Positions 53,010 through 61,478 of a stretch of 64,000 nucleotides of DNA are shown piece after piece. The notes beneath the pieces are model-generated. The model was not told where the DNA came from. It was given only the letters and a program-made list of their open reading frames with translations, and ran no database searches. Source of the stretch: Ferrithrix thermotolerans DSM 19514 (lineage in GTDB: Bacteria; Actinomycetota; Acidimicrobiia; Acidimicrobiales; Ilumatobacteraceae); NCBI GenBank assembly GCA_945861025.1, contig CAMASN010000009.1, positions 1 through 64,000 on the forward strand. Direction: 5' to 3'. Position 1 is the first letter of the stretch. Every line of letters starts with the position of its first letter. The translations under genes and the position numbers were made by a program.

Positions 53010-54452
53010 CTAGCTGCGCTCGTCGCGCAAGGCGCTGCGGCGCACCTTGCCGGCGTCGTCGCGAACCACAAAGTCGACGAAATCGTAGGTGCGCGGAATC
53101 TTGTAGCGCACGAGACGATCGGCAAGAAACTTGCTCATCTCATCGGCTGTAATGGGTGCACTGACCTGAACCACTGCGTGGATGCGGTTGCCGAGATCTT
53201 CGTCGGGCAAACCAATCGCTGCACACGAAATCACGCTGGGGTGCTCGTCGATGGCCGACTCGATTTCGGCCGGATAGATGTTTGCGCCACCCGACAAGAT
53301 CATGTCGCTGCGGCGGTCGGCGAGATACAGGTAACCGTCTTCATCCATGTAGCCCATGTCGCCCAGGCTCTCCCAGCCATCGGGGCTCACCCGTGCCTCG
53401 GCACCGATGTATTCGTAGCTCTTGCGATCGCTACCGGTGCGCATGAACACCTCGCCGATCTCGCCCGCTGGCAACACGGCATATGTGTCGGGGTCTTGGA
53501 TGCGCATCTCTCCGCCAACAACCTTGCCGACCGAACCACGATGCGCCATCCACTCGTCGCCGCGAATGATGGTGACCGACTGCGCCTCGGTGCCGGCGTA
53601 GAGCTCGAAGATCTTGTCGCCACCGAGCCATGTGCACCACGCCTCTTTGAGCCATGGCGGGCACGGCGACGCCATATGCCACACGGTCTGCAACGAATCG
53701 ACGTTGTAGCGGTCGCGCACTTCGTCGGGCAGGCGGGTGATGCGTTGCATCATCGTTGGCACCAACAGCATCCAGTCGGGACCGTGCTTGTCGATGGCCG
53801 CGAGTGTTGCCTCGGCCTCAAACTTGGCCAAGATCACCACGTGGTTGCCGTGCATGAGGGCACTTGCCGCAAAGCTAAACGGGGCGTTGTGATACAGCGG
53901 TCCGGGGATGAACGCCACACCATCGCGACGCTGGCCCATGCCGGGCGCTTCGGTGTTGGTGACACCCGGGTCTGAGGCCACGATGAGCTTTGGCCGACCG
54001 GTTGAGCCGCCCGATGTTGGAGCCTTCCAGCGCTTGGCGATGATGTCTTCGAGCTGCGAATCATCAAGCGATGGATCGGCCTCGTAGCCGATGGGTACGA
54101 CCTGACGATTGGGGTGGGCCTCGGGCACAGCACCAACCACAAGCGACGACTCGGCCAGCTCGACAATGGCTTGGCGCTCGCGGTCGGGCAAGCGGTAGCT
54201 AATTGGCTGAGGTGTGGCACCAAGTTTCCACGTGGCAACGCATGCCTCGAAGAACCCAATTGAGTTCGGTAGGCCAATGGTGACGAACGAACCTTCGGTG
54301 ACACCAAGGGCTGCGAACGCGCGAGCCAACCGATTGGTGCGGGCCTCGAACTCTGCCCACGTGACCGACTCGTCGCCACAGGTGATCGCGATGCGATCGG
54401 GCTGACGAGCCGCATTGTCCGCAATCGCGCGGCTGTAGGACAACATAACCAT
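53010..54452 (-). CDS. AMP-dependent acyl-CoA ligase
   Basis: A 480-residue ANL-superfamily ligase. Phosphate loop TSGGSTGRPKL near 155, ELYAGTEAQ, GDMGYMDEDGYLYLADRRSD and the A8 lysine region DAGKVRRSALRDERS are clear. It is somewhat shorter than FadD3 (about 500) and its sequence is not like it; the TSGGSTG loop is a feature I associate with bile-acid-type ligases (BaiB-like), a weak inference. It would convert a carboxylate to the CoA ester using ATP. It starts 18 nt after the Rieske gene, in the operon under S6. Confidence 0.88.
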   Translation of the reverse strand: MVMLSYSRAIADNAARQPDRIAITCGDESVTWAEFEARTNRLARAFAALGVTEGSFVTIGLPNSIGFFEACVATWKLGATPQPISYRLPDRERQAIVELAESSLVVGAVPEAHPNRQVVPIGYEADPSLDDSQLEDIIAKRWKAPTSGGSTGRPKLIVASDPGVTNTEAPGMGQRRDGVAFIPGPLYHNAPFSFAASALMHGNHVVILAKFEAEATLAAIDKHGPDWMLLVPTMMQRITRLPDEVRDRYNVDSLQTVWHMASPCPPWLKEAWCTWLGGDKIFELYAGTEAQSVTIIRGDEWMAHRGSVGKVVGGEMRIQDPDTYAVLPAGEIGEVFMRTGSDRKSYEYIGAEARVSPDGWESLGDMGYMDEDGYLYLADRRSDMILSGGANIYPAEIESAIDEHPSVISCAAIGLPDEDLGNRIHAVVQVSAPITADEMSKFLADRLVRYKIPRTYDFVDFVVRDDAGKVRRSALRDERS

Positions 54453-54470
54453 GACTGTTCCTTTCGTGAA

Positions 54471-55628
54471 TTAGCTCTCGAGCGCTGAACGCCAGGTGGC
54501 GTGCCAGTGCTGCAACATTGGTTCGATTTTGCCGAACACGAAACGGTTCAGACCCGCCTCGGCCCCGCGCTGGCATTGCTCGGCCACCGGGAAATCCTCG
54601 GTGCCCACGATGAGTGCGGCGAAGTCGCCACCACGCTTGCGCGCCTCACGCTCTTCGTCGCTTTGCACCGGGCGAAGGCTCGCCTCGGTGAGTTCGACCG
54701 TGCACTCACCCGCGTGTCGACCCGGGTAAATGCGAAACATCTGACAGCTCACCGGCGTCTCGAGCAACACACACGATGGAAAGAACGTGTGTACCACAGT
54801 AACGAGAGCGGGTTCTGGCCATTCGGCCTCGGGGAGGTCGACCATGACGGCTGCGGCACGGGTAGGAAATGCCCAACGCGCATGCCGACCAAACGTGTCG
54901 TGCACAGCGTTGTTCATGACCAATGGGTTCAGCGTCTCGCGGTGCAACGAAGCAATGTGATACGCCTCGAGGTTGACATCGAAGGCGATTTTCCAGTTGG
55001 CCTGCAGTGTCCACGAGTGACTTGCCACAACCTCATGAGTGGCGTATCCATAGCCCTCGAGGTGCGCAGCGATGTCGGCGTAGGCGGCTACCGGATCGAC
55101 ATCGTCGGACAGGCCAACAACCAACAAGCCGGCAATGCTTGCGATAGGTAACTGCTGCAGCTTGAGCGTGGTCCGATCGATCTCGTCGAAGCCCCACGCC
55201 TCTGGCTGACCAACGAGTTCGCCCCCGATGTCGAACGACCACGCGTGATACGGGCACGTAAGCCGGCGAGCCTCGCCGCAACCAGTGGCCACCTGTGCGC
55301 CGCGATGCGTGCAAGCATTGAGGAAGGCGAGCAACTGACCATCGCCATCGCGGGTGATGAGCACCGGCACGCCAGCAACGTTTTTGGTGACAAACGTGTT
55401 GGGGCCAACCAGCTCGCCTTCCCAACCAACCACGTGCGCGCCGTGACGAAAGAACAACTCACGCTCACGTCCGAATTGCACCGGGTCGGTAAAGATTGAG
55501 GCGGGTTCGGTCATCGCGTGGGGCGCGGTGTCGAGTGAGTTCTCGGCCATGCGCTGCACAATGCGACGGGTGAGATCGCGCGGAAATCGGGTAGCTCCCA
55601 AGACGTGCGGATCGGCGACAACACTCAT
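54471..55628 (-). CDS. Rieske-type ring-hydroxylating oxygenase, alpha subunit
   Basis: A 385-residue Rieske oxygenase. Cluster ligands lie in ACTHRGAQ and CPYHAWSFDIGG (about 107 and 126); the mononuclear iron site is NLEAYHIASLHRETL with two His, preceded by NWKIAFDV. No typical KshA segments are present, so it is not the ordinary 3-ketosteroid 9-alpha-hydroxylase. A reductase partner is not adjacent. It starts 1 nt from palindrome S6, giving strong evidence for the same regulation, and heads an operon with an acyl-CoA ligase. Substrate unknown: a hydroxylation or demethylation of a steroid acid is possible. Confidence 0.87.
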   Translation of the reverse strand: MSVVADPHVLGATRFPRDLTRRIVQRMAENSLDTAPHAMTEPASIFTDPVQFGRERELFFRHGAHVVGWEGELVGPNTFVTKNVAGVPVLITRDGDGQLLAFLNACTHRGAQVATGCGEARRLTCPYHAWSFDIGGELVGQPEAWGFDEIDRTTLKLQQLPIASIAGLLVVGLSDDVDPVAAYADIAAHLEGYGYATHEVVASHSWTLQANWKIAFDVNLEAYHIASLHRETLNPLVMNNAVHDTFGRHARWAFPTRAAAVMVDLPEAEWPEPALVTVVHTFFPSCVLLETPVSCQMFRIYPGRHAGECTVELTEASLRPVQSDEEREARKRGGDFAALIVGTEDFPVAEQCQRGAEAGLNRFVFGKIEPMLQHWHATWRSALES

Positions 55629-55629
55629 A

Positions 55630-55646
55630 TCTGACAGTGTGTCAGA
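55630..55646. promoter_or_regulatory. Operator palindrome S6
   Basis: TCTGAC-AGTGT-GTCAGA with right flank AAC, 1 nt upstream of the Rieske ATG (minus strand). There is no room for a ribosome site between, which fits a leaderless transcript whose promoter is covered by the bound repressor. On the other side lies only the end of the SnoaL-like gene. Confidence 0.77.
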
Positions 55647-55675
55647 AACTGTCGGATGTGCCTCTAGACGGAGCG

Positions 55676-56143
55676 TTACTTATAGCCCTTCATGATGTGT
55701 TCGAGCCACCAAGCGGGCGCTGCCGCCATCAATTGGCCGATGTCAACGTAATCCCACCACCGTTCGATGAATCCGTTGCGCACCTCGTGAACGCTGCAGA
55801 AACGCACGAGGTGATGCTCGCCGGTATGCCAAAACCACTCTTCAGAATGCTCGGTGATCACCACATCGCCCTGCGCCAACATGGGGCCGGCCTGCAAGAT
55901 GTAGTTCTCGAGCGGATCCAGGCCGAGGCGAAGTCGTGACGCCACCTCAACCGGACCAATCGCACCGGGATCGCCGCCCACAAGCGGGACATCGTTGTAG
56001 ACGCCGGTTGCGCTAAACAACGCGCCAACGCCATCGAAATCACGTTGCCCGAGACGCTCCCAGAGTTGCTCAATGATTGCTTTGTTAGCGGCCTCGCTGC
56101 CGGGTTCGCCCACAGGTGTGAAAGTGCTCATGGTGTCGACCAT
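55676..56143 (-). CDS. SnoaL-like/limonene-epoxide-hydrolase-like protein
   Basis: A 155-residue NTF2-fold protein: EAANKAIIEQLWERLGQRDFDGVGALFSATGVYNDVP, ITEHSEEWFWHTGEHH and VHEVRNGFIERWWDYVDIG resemble the SnoaL/LEH group. Such proteins isomerise, hydrolyse or cyclise small molecules. Start at MVDTMSTF, with GAAGG close upstream; MSTF four codons later is possible. It is divergent from the SDR at 56201 and follows the operator region of the Rieske gene on the same strand. Confidence 0.8.
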   Translation of the reverse strand: MVDTMSTFTPVGEPGSEAANKAIIEQLWERLGQRDFDGVGALFSATGVYNDVPLVGGDPGAIGPVEVASRLRLGLDPLENYILQAGPMLAQGDVVITEHSEEWFWHTGEHHLVRFCSVHEVRNGFIERWWDYVDIGQLMAAAPAWWLEHIMKGYK

Positions 56144-56200
56144 AACCTTCACCGACTCCCGGCCATTTACGTTGCCCCGCCCGCGTGACAAGATCGCGCC

Positions 56201-57145
56201 ATGAGCCGAACTAATTGGACCGAAGCGAACATCCCCGATCAGACCGGCAAGACGGTATTCATTACCGGCGCCAACAGCGGTATCGGTTTCGAAGCGGCTC
56301 GCGCCCTCGCCGAGCACGGCGCTCGGGTGTTGCTCGGTTGCCGCAATATGGCCAAGGCCAACGCTGCAGTCGAACGCATCCGCGCTACTGCACCAAATGC
56401 CGATCTTGTTGTGGTGCCGCTCGATCTTGCTGATCTTGCCTCGGTTCACGCTGCGGCCAAGACTGTCAATGCCGAGCCTCGCCTCGATGTGCTCATCAAC
56501 AACGCCGGCGTGATGGCCCTGCCCAAGAGCACCACCGTCGATGGTTTCGAAATGCAGTTCGGCACCAACCACCTCGCCCACTTTGCGCTTACCGGCCTGT
56601 TGCTCGATCGCCTCAACGCAACCCCAAACGCACGCGTTGTGTCCGTCAGCAGCCAAGGCCATCGCATGGGCCGCATCAACTTCGACGACCTCGATGCCGA
56701 GCGCCGCTATCACCGTTGGTTGCGCTATGGCATGACCAAGGTGAGCAACCTGTTCTTCATCTACGAACTGCAGCGCCGTCTTGAGACCAGTGGTTCCACC
56801 ACCATCGCCGTTGCGTGCCACCCGGGCGGCTCGAACACCGAGCTCGCACGCGATGCCGGCAAGTTGATGAAGCTTGCGCAGCCAATTGCCGACAAGGTGA
56901 TGCAGTCAGCAGCAATGGGCGCGCTGCCCACGATGCGCGCAGCCACCGACCCGGCAGTGAAGGGTGGCGAGTACTACGGCCCCGACGGTTTCGGCGAGCA
57001 ACGCGGCTACCCCGTGAAGGTGCACTCGAACGCATATAGCCAACGCCGCGATGTGGCTGTGCGACTGTGGCTCGAATCAGAGCAACTCACCGATGTCGGT
57101 TACCTCGACGAAGCCGACGCTGAGTCCGACACCGACAACAGCTAG
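56201..57145 (+). CDS. Short-chain dehydrogenase, retinol-dehydrogenase-like
   Basis: A 314-residue SDR: VFITGANSGIGFEAARALAEHGA, NNAGVMALPKS, NHLAHFALTG, Ser in VSSQGHRMG and YGMTKVSN with the Tyr-x3-Lys pair. Length, NNAGVM and the C-terminal tail (YLDEADAESDTDNS) fit the WW/retinol dehydrogenase-like branch. It would oxidise or reduce a hydroxyl/ketone on a hydrophobic substrate. Its stop overlaps the MFS stop (CTAG), convergent. Confidence 0.86.
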   Translation: MSRTNWTEANIPDQTGKTVFITGANSGIGFEAARALAEHGARVLLGCRNMAKANAAVERIRATAPNADLVVVPLDLADLASVHAAAKTVNAEPRLDVLINNAGVMALPKSTTVDGFEMQFGTNHLAHFALTGLLLDRLNATPNARVVSVSSQGHRMGRINFDDLDAERRYHRWLRYGMTKVSNLFFIYELQRRLETSGSTTIAVACHPGGSNTELARDAGKLMKLAQPIADKVMQSAAMGALPTMRAATDPAVKGGEYYGPDGFGEQRGYPVKVHSNAYSQRRDVAVRLWLESEQLTDVGYLDEADAESDTDNS

Positions 57146-58431
57146 GCGACGTTCGCGGCCACCGAGATCTGTTCGGGAGTCGCATCGAGATCTCGCCACC
57201 AACCCGATACCCACAACGCAACGAGCACCAGCGCAAAGGCGCCGGCGTCGAGGGCAAGCGTGAGACGGAATCCGATGATGTCGCCCAACGTGCCCAACAC
57301 TTGCGACCCCAGCGGAATGCCAGCCAAGATGCCGAGCAGATAAAAGCTCATCGCCCGACCGCGGTATTCGTCGGGAACCGTGCCTTGAATCAACGTGTTC
57401 AGCGATACGGCCATCTGCAAATGCGCCACGCCCGACACGAAATAGGCGAACTGCCCAAGCTGGTACGAGCTGGTGGATGCAAGCAGCGCGATCGAGGCGA
57501 CGAACAACGCGATCGACACCATCGCCTGCGTAGAGCGGCGCAGTCGATCGCCCATGCGAACCGTGTAACCAGAGCTCAGCAATGCCCCAATGCCGAGCGC
57601 GGTCAGTAGCCCGGCGTTGCCCTCGCTCGGCCGATGAAACAGGTGCTCTGACAGCGCCGAGGCGATGTACTGCAGCGACTGCCCAAACGTGGACCCTGCC
57701 AACGCCAGTAGCACTGCCAGGCGCAACGGCCGCCGATTCCACATATACCGAGCACCTTGCAACAGTCCCGCCATCACGCCCTGCTGACGAGATGACATTG
57801 CCGACATACGCGGCCGCACAATCAACAAAGTGGCGATGACCAATACATAGGTCACCGCGTTCACCAAAATGGCGGCGCCGATTCCGCCAAAGCGAACCAC
57901 GATTCCACCGAGCGCCGGGCCAATCGCACGAGCCAACGTGAACTGCACACTGTTGAGTCGAACTGCTTGCAGCATCTCGTCGGTGGGCACCAGAAGCGGC
58001 ACGAATGACTGCCATGCGCTTGTTTGGAAACCAGCGGCGACACCGTTCACGAATCCAATGACGATGATCCACAGCGGCGTGATGCTGTGGCTGCTGTACA
58101 GCGCAAACATCGAGAAAGCCATACACATCTGCACGGTTTGAGTGACGCGCAAAATGGCTTGGCGCGACACGCGGTCAGCCAGCACACCCGCATATGGCGT
58201 GAGCAGCACCGCAGGCACCAGACTCACCACAGTGGACAACCCAAGCCACGTACCGCGGTGGGTGAGGTTGTACATCAGCGCCTGCACCGCCACCAACTGC
58301 ATCCAACTGCCGCCGTTTGAGATCGAGGCCGCGCTAAAGAACAGCGCGAAATCGCGATGGCGAAAGATGCGGAGCGAACTCACCTTTGGTTCAGCTACGT
58401 CGGTTGAGTCAGTACTGACCCGATTGCTCAC
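57142..58431 (-). CDS. MFS transporter, exporter type
   Basis: A 429-residue major facilitator with about 12 hydrophobic segments, such as LSTVVSLVPAVLLTPYAGVLA, PLWIIVIGFVNGVAAGF, ILVNAVTYVLVIATLLIV and TLALDAGAFALVLVALWV. GVLADRVSRQ between helices 2 and 3 is the MFS signature loop; it resembles the EntS/MFS_3 exporter group. Substrate unknown: a steroid product or siderophore-like compound. GTG start overlaps the stop of the SDR upstream (GTGA), so coupled. Confidence 0.85.
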   Translation of the reverse strand: MSNRVSTDSTDVAEPKVSSLRIFRHRDFALFFSAASISNGGSWMQLVAVQALMYNLTHRGTWLGLSTVVSLVPAVLLTPYAGVLADRVSRQAILRVTQTVQMCMAFSMFALYSSHSITPLWIIVIGFVNGVAAGFQTSAWQSFVPLLVPTDEMLQAVRLNSVQFTLARAIGPALGGIVVRFGGIGAAILVNAVTYVLVIATLLIVRPRMSAMSSRQQGVMAGLLQGARYMWNRRPLRLAVLLALAGSTFGQSLQYIASALSEHLFHRPSEGNAGLLTALGIGALLSSGYTVRMGDRLRRSTQAMVSIALFVASIALLASTSSYQLGQFAYFVSGVAHLQMAVSLNTLIQGTVPDEYRGRAMSFYLLGILAGIPLGSQVLGTLGDIIGFRLTLALDAGAFALVLVALWVSGWWRDLDATPEQISVAANVA

Positions 58432-59216
58432 AGGTCGGCGAATGGCATCTGAAAGTTAGGCACCTGAATTCCGCCGTCGACATCGATGATCTTGCCGGTG
58501 ACATAGCCGCTTGCCGGCGCACACAGGTACAGCACGGCAGCAGCGATGTCTTCGGACACGCCAAGGCGGCGCATTGGGGTTGCTGCCTCAATCGCAGCGC
58601 GGATCTCAGGGTTACGCATGATCACTTCGAGCGACTCGGTGTGGATGGCGCCGGGCGCAACACCGTTGACACGAATCTTCGGCGACAGGTCGGCGGCCAT
58701 GAGGCGCGTGGCGTGATCGAGCGCGGCCTTGACCGTGCCGTAGGTGCTGTACCCGCGTGACACGAGATGACCCATGGCCGTGGTGATGTTCACGATGGAA
58801 CCGCCGCCCGATGCGAGCATGTGTGGCACCGCTGCGCGGCACAACCGCACCGGACCAGTGACGTTGAAGTCGAATGACTCGGTGAGGCTGCGATCGGATC
58901 CTTTCAGGAACGGACCCGGCATTGCCCCGCCAACCACATTGACCAAGATGTCGAACGAGCCCAACTCTTCGGCGGCTCGAGCGAGGGCAGCAACGTCGTC
59001 GCCTGGCTCCTCGATGGCCTGCAACACCAGCGCCTTGCGCCCGAGGGCGTGAATGCCTGCGGCCACTTCTTCAAGTTGTGACAGCGTGCGCGCGCGAATG
59101 GCTACGTCGGCTCCGGCCTCGGCTAAGGCAAGCGCACACGCGGCTCCGATGCCGCGCCCGGCACCGTTGACGAATGCCACGCGCCCGTCCACCCGAAACA
59201 TCTGCATCACACTCAT
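58428..59216 (-). CDS. Short-chain dehydrogenase/reductase
   Basis: A 262-residue SDR. The nucleotide motif reads VNGAGRGIGAACALALAEAG, with Asn instead of the usual Thr. The catalytic Ser is replaced by Thr in NITTAMG, and YGTVKAALDH holds the Tyr-x3-Lys. C-terminus ASGYVTGKIIDVDGGIQVP. ATG with GGGGGAG five bases before. It precedes the MFS exporter in one operon and follows the ipd operon (42 nt after the MaoC-like gene). A steroid or acyl-CoA hydroxyl dehydrogenase is likely. Confidence 0.87.
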   Translation of the reverse strand: MSVMQMFRVDGRVAFVNGAGRGIGAACALALAEAGADVAIRARTLSQLEEVAAGIHALGRKALVLQAIEEPGDDVAALARAAEELGSFDILVNVVGGAMPGPFLKGSDRSLTESFDFNVTGPVRLCRAAVPHMLASGGGSIVNITTAMGHLVSRGYSTYGTVKAALDHATRLMAADLSPKIRVNGVAPGAIHTESLEVIMRNPEIRAAIEAATPMRRLGVSEDIAAAVLYLCAPASGYVTGKIIDVDGGIQVPNFQMPFADL

Positions 59217-59258
59217 GACTACTCCCCCAAAATTGTTGTTGGTACTGATGCGAAGGCG

Positions 59259-59657
59259 TTAGTGCAGCCAGCGCGAGATCGATTCGATGACGCACACCGG
59301 CTCACCAGCGGCCTGCTCGATAGTGATACGCATCAACGTCTGCACGCCGCCTTTCACCTCGCTCAGTTCTACCAAGGCCGCCCCACCGCGCACGCGCATG
59401 CCAGCCACAAGCGGCTGCTCAAAGCTCACGGGCCCGGTGCCGTAGTTGATGCCCATCGCGAAGCCCTGTACCTCAACGATCTGCGGCAGAAACATGTTCG
59501 ACAGACTGATTGCCAGATACGTGGAGTCATCGTCGCCCGTGGCCTGGGCAAACAGCGCAAGGCGATCGGCATCGATGTCGAGCCACTCGCTAAAGCCCAG
59601 ATGGGAGCCAACACCCGCAAGCAGACCAGCTTCTCCGACAAGAACCGTGGCGGCCAC
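59259..59657 (-). CDS. MaoC/NodN-like protein with shortened active-site region
   Basis: A 132-residue hot-dog protein of the NodN-like MaoC type: VGSHLGFSEWLDIDADRLALFAQATGDDD at the start and FLPQIVEVQGFAMGINYGTGPVSF onward. Between ATGDDD and STYLAISLSN the usual stretch with IHVD and the following glycine/alanine-rich turn (about 20-25 residues) is missing, so the hydratase Asp/His pair is not complete. Probably inactive or with altered activity. GTG start overlaps the ipdC stop (TAGTG), so it is co-translated with the ipd operon. Confidence 0.78.
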   Translation of the reverse strand: MAATVLVGEAGLLAGVGSHLGFSEWLDIDADRLALFAQATGDDDSTYLAISLSNMFLPQIVEVQGFAMGINYGTGPVSFEQPLVAGMRVRGGAALVELSEVKGGVQTLMRITIEQAAGEPVCVIESISRWLH

Positions 59658-60724
59658 TAGGCGGTCAGTCCGTTCAACACAACGCCAGCTTCGGCGATGA
59701 TTCGTTCGATGAGTTCGGCGCATGTGGGCAGGTCGGTAATGACGCCAACCACTTGTCCGCTGGCCATCACGCCGCTGTCGACATGACCGTCGACCAACGA
59801 TGCTTTGAGCAACATGGGCGTGTTGGCGGCCATCACCATCTGGGTCCAACTGAGCTCCATGCTTTTACGCATCGCGAGCCCCTCGGTAAGCATTGACCGC
59901 AATGTCAGATCGGTCATCTTGCGGAACTTCAGCGCATTGATCGCTGCCCGCGGCAAAGCCAGCAACTTGCCGCGGCCGCTCTCGAGTTCGTTGACAAGGT
60001 CTGTGTTGAGCACGCGGTGCGGCACACCGTCGACCTGCTTGCTCACGGTTGTGTCGGTAACGGTCCTTGACAGGTAATAGTCCTTCACCGATTGCGGCAC
60101 AGCCGAGTCGCTGGTGAGTAAAAAGCGCGTGCCCATAGCAACGCCTGATGCCCCGTACGCGAGCGCCGCAACCAAGCCGCGTCCATCGAAGAAGCCGCCA
60201 GCAGCGATGACAGGAACAGTGCCAGCAACAGCGTCGACTACCTGTGGTAACAAGATGGTGGTGGGCACAGAGCCGGTGTGGCCGCCGCCTTCGCCGCCCT
60301 GCACCAGCACGGCATCGACGCCCCACTGCAGCACCTTTTCAGCATGACGCTTGGCGCCAATAGAAGGCACCACCAATACGCCGCCATCATGCAACCGCGA
60401 GATCAGCGCTTCTTTGGGCGCCTGGGCAAAGCTGGCCACGCGCACCTGCTGATCGATGAGCAACTGCACACGATCACCAACGTCGGCCGAGTCGGCGCGC
60501 ATGTTCACGCCAAAGGGCTTGGTGGTGCGGCCCTTCACATCGGCAACTGCCGCAGTGAGCTCAGCGAAGTCCATCGTGGCGCTGGCCAAAATGCCAAGGC
60601 CGCCAGCATTCGAGGTAGCACTGGTGAGACGAGGCCCTGCCACCCATCCCATGCCGGTCTGGATAATGGGGTACTCGATACCGAGGAGTTCGCACAGATC
60701 GGTCTTTAGGCGTGGGTGGGTCAC
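59657..60724 (-). CDS. ipdC: IpdC, nitronate-monooxygenase-like flavoenzyme
   Basis: A 355-residue FMN TIM-barrel protein, the same length as Rv3553 by memory. LGIEYPIIQTGMGWVAGPRLTSATSNAGGLGILASATM, GVNMRADSADVGDRV, QGGEGGGHTG and PVIAAGGFFDGRGLVAALAYGASGVAMGTRFLLTSDS match it in order. IpdC acts in the C-ring steps of HIP-CoA breakdown as a CoA-ester flavoenzyme required together with IpdAB. GTG start at VTHPRLKTDL, with GAGG eight bases upstream; the frame is open further upstream. Gap of 10 nt to ipdB. Confidence 0.92.
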   Translation of the reverse strand: MTHPRLKTDLCELLGIEYPIIQTGMGWVAGPRLTSATSNAGGLGILASATMDFAELTAAVADVKGRTTKPFGVNMRADSADVGDRVQLLIDQQVRVASFAQAPKEALISRLHDGGVLVVPSIGAKRHAEKVLQWGVDAVLVQGGEGGGHTGSVPTTILLPQVVDAVAGTVPVIAAGGFFDGRGLVAALAYGASGVAMGTRFLLTSDSAVPQSVKDYYLSRTVTDTTVSKQVDGVPHRVLNTDLVNELESGRGKLLALPRAAINALKFRKMTDLTLRSMLTEGLAMRKSMELSWTQMVMAANTPMLLKASLVDGHVDSGVMASGQVVGVITDLPTCAELIERIIAEAGVVLNGLTA

Positions 60725-60734
60725 AGCGTAAACC

Positions 60735-61478
60735 TCACGAAACTTCGCGGTGGCGCAAGCCACGAGGGTCGAGACGATCGATGACCGCTTGTTCGTCGGC
60801 AGTGGGCTCGCGGGTCTCGCCAACGTCGCCGTCGATCACAAGCTCAAAGCTCGTGGCGGCCTGCACGTCGGCAACCGACACGCCAGGATGAACGCTCACG
60901 AGTCGCATTGAATGATCGGCCGAGTTGAAGTCGAGCACGGCAAGGTTGGTGACCACGCGAGGCAAGCGATGGTTGCGCTGCACCCACTCGGACAGCTCGG
61001 CGGCACGGTCGTAACCGAGGCCGCTGACCATGTCTACCTTGGCCACAAACACGTTTGCGTTGTGCTTGGGGATGAAGAAACTGGTGGAGTGGTTGATGGT
61101 GTTGCCGGGGCCGCCGCGCACACCGAGCAACTGCGCCTTGGGGCGATCCCACGAGCCGATGTTGGCAATGTTGGTGTTGCCGAACCGGTCGATCTGGCTG
61201 GCGCCCATCATCACATGACGCCGACCGCCCCACAGCGTGTCGAACACGCTGCGAAACGGAATCCAACCTTCGACGACCTTGTTGGTGCCACCAATGGGCA
61301 ATTCGTTGCCCACATAAAACGCCTCGCCATCGCTGACCATGAGGTCGGGCTCGAAGGAGCTGCGCGCTGTGCGAGCGCCAAGCATTGGGATGGTGCCCAT
61401 GCCGCTGGCGAAGATCTCGCCATCGCCACGGAATGCCTCGGCGGCGGCGATGACCACGATGTCAGCAAGAGAGCTCAT
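60735..61478 (-). CDS. ipdB: IpdB, beta subunit of the ring-opening hydrolase
   Basis: A 247-residue protein of the CoA-transferase beta fold: ADIVVIAAAEAFRGDGEIFASGMGTIPMLGARTAR, GASQIDRFGNTNIANIG, GGPGNTINHSTSFFIPKH and FVAKVDMVSGLGY. IpdAB hydrolyses the C ring of COCHEA-CoA despite its CoA-transferase ancestry, and the typical catalytic Glu of CoA-transferases is not used. Length is near the mycobacterial subunit (250). ATG overlaps the ipdA stop (ATGA). Confidence 0.93.
   Translation of the reverse strand: MSSLADIVVIAAAEAFRGDGEIFASGMGTIPMLGARTARSSFEPDLMVSDGEAFYVGNELPIGGTNKVVEGWIPFRSVFDTLWGGRRHVMMGASQIDRFGNTNIANIGSWDRPKAQLLGVRGGPGNTINHSTSFFIPKHNANVFVAKVDMVSGLGYDRAAELSEWVQRNHRLPRVVTNLAVLDFNSADHSMRLVSVHPGVSVADVQAATSFELVIDGDVGETREPTADEQAVIDRLDPRGLRHREVS

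Noticed and set aside
53010-54452. FadD3 (HIP-CoA synthetase) identity for the ligase
   Set aside because: The sequence and phosphate loop do not match FadD3 as I remember it, and length is shorter. Called a generic acyl-CoA ligase.
54471-55628. KshA (3-ketosteroid 9-alpha-hydroxylase) identity for the Rieske protein
   Set aside because: KshA signature segments around the iron sites differ; only the general Rieske and iron motifs are shared.
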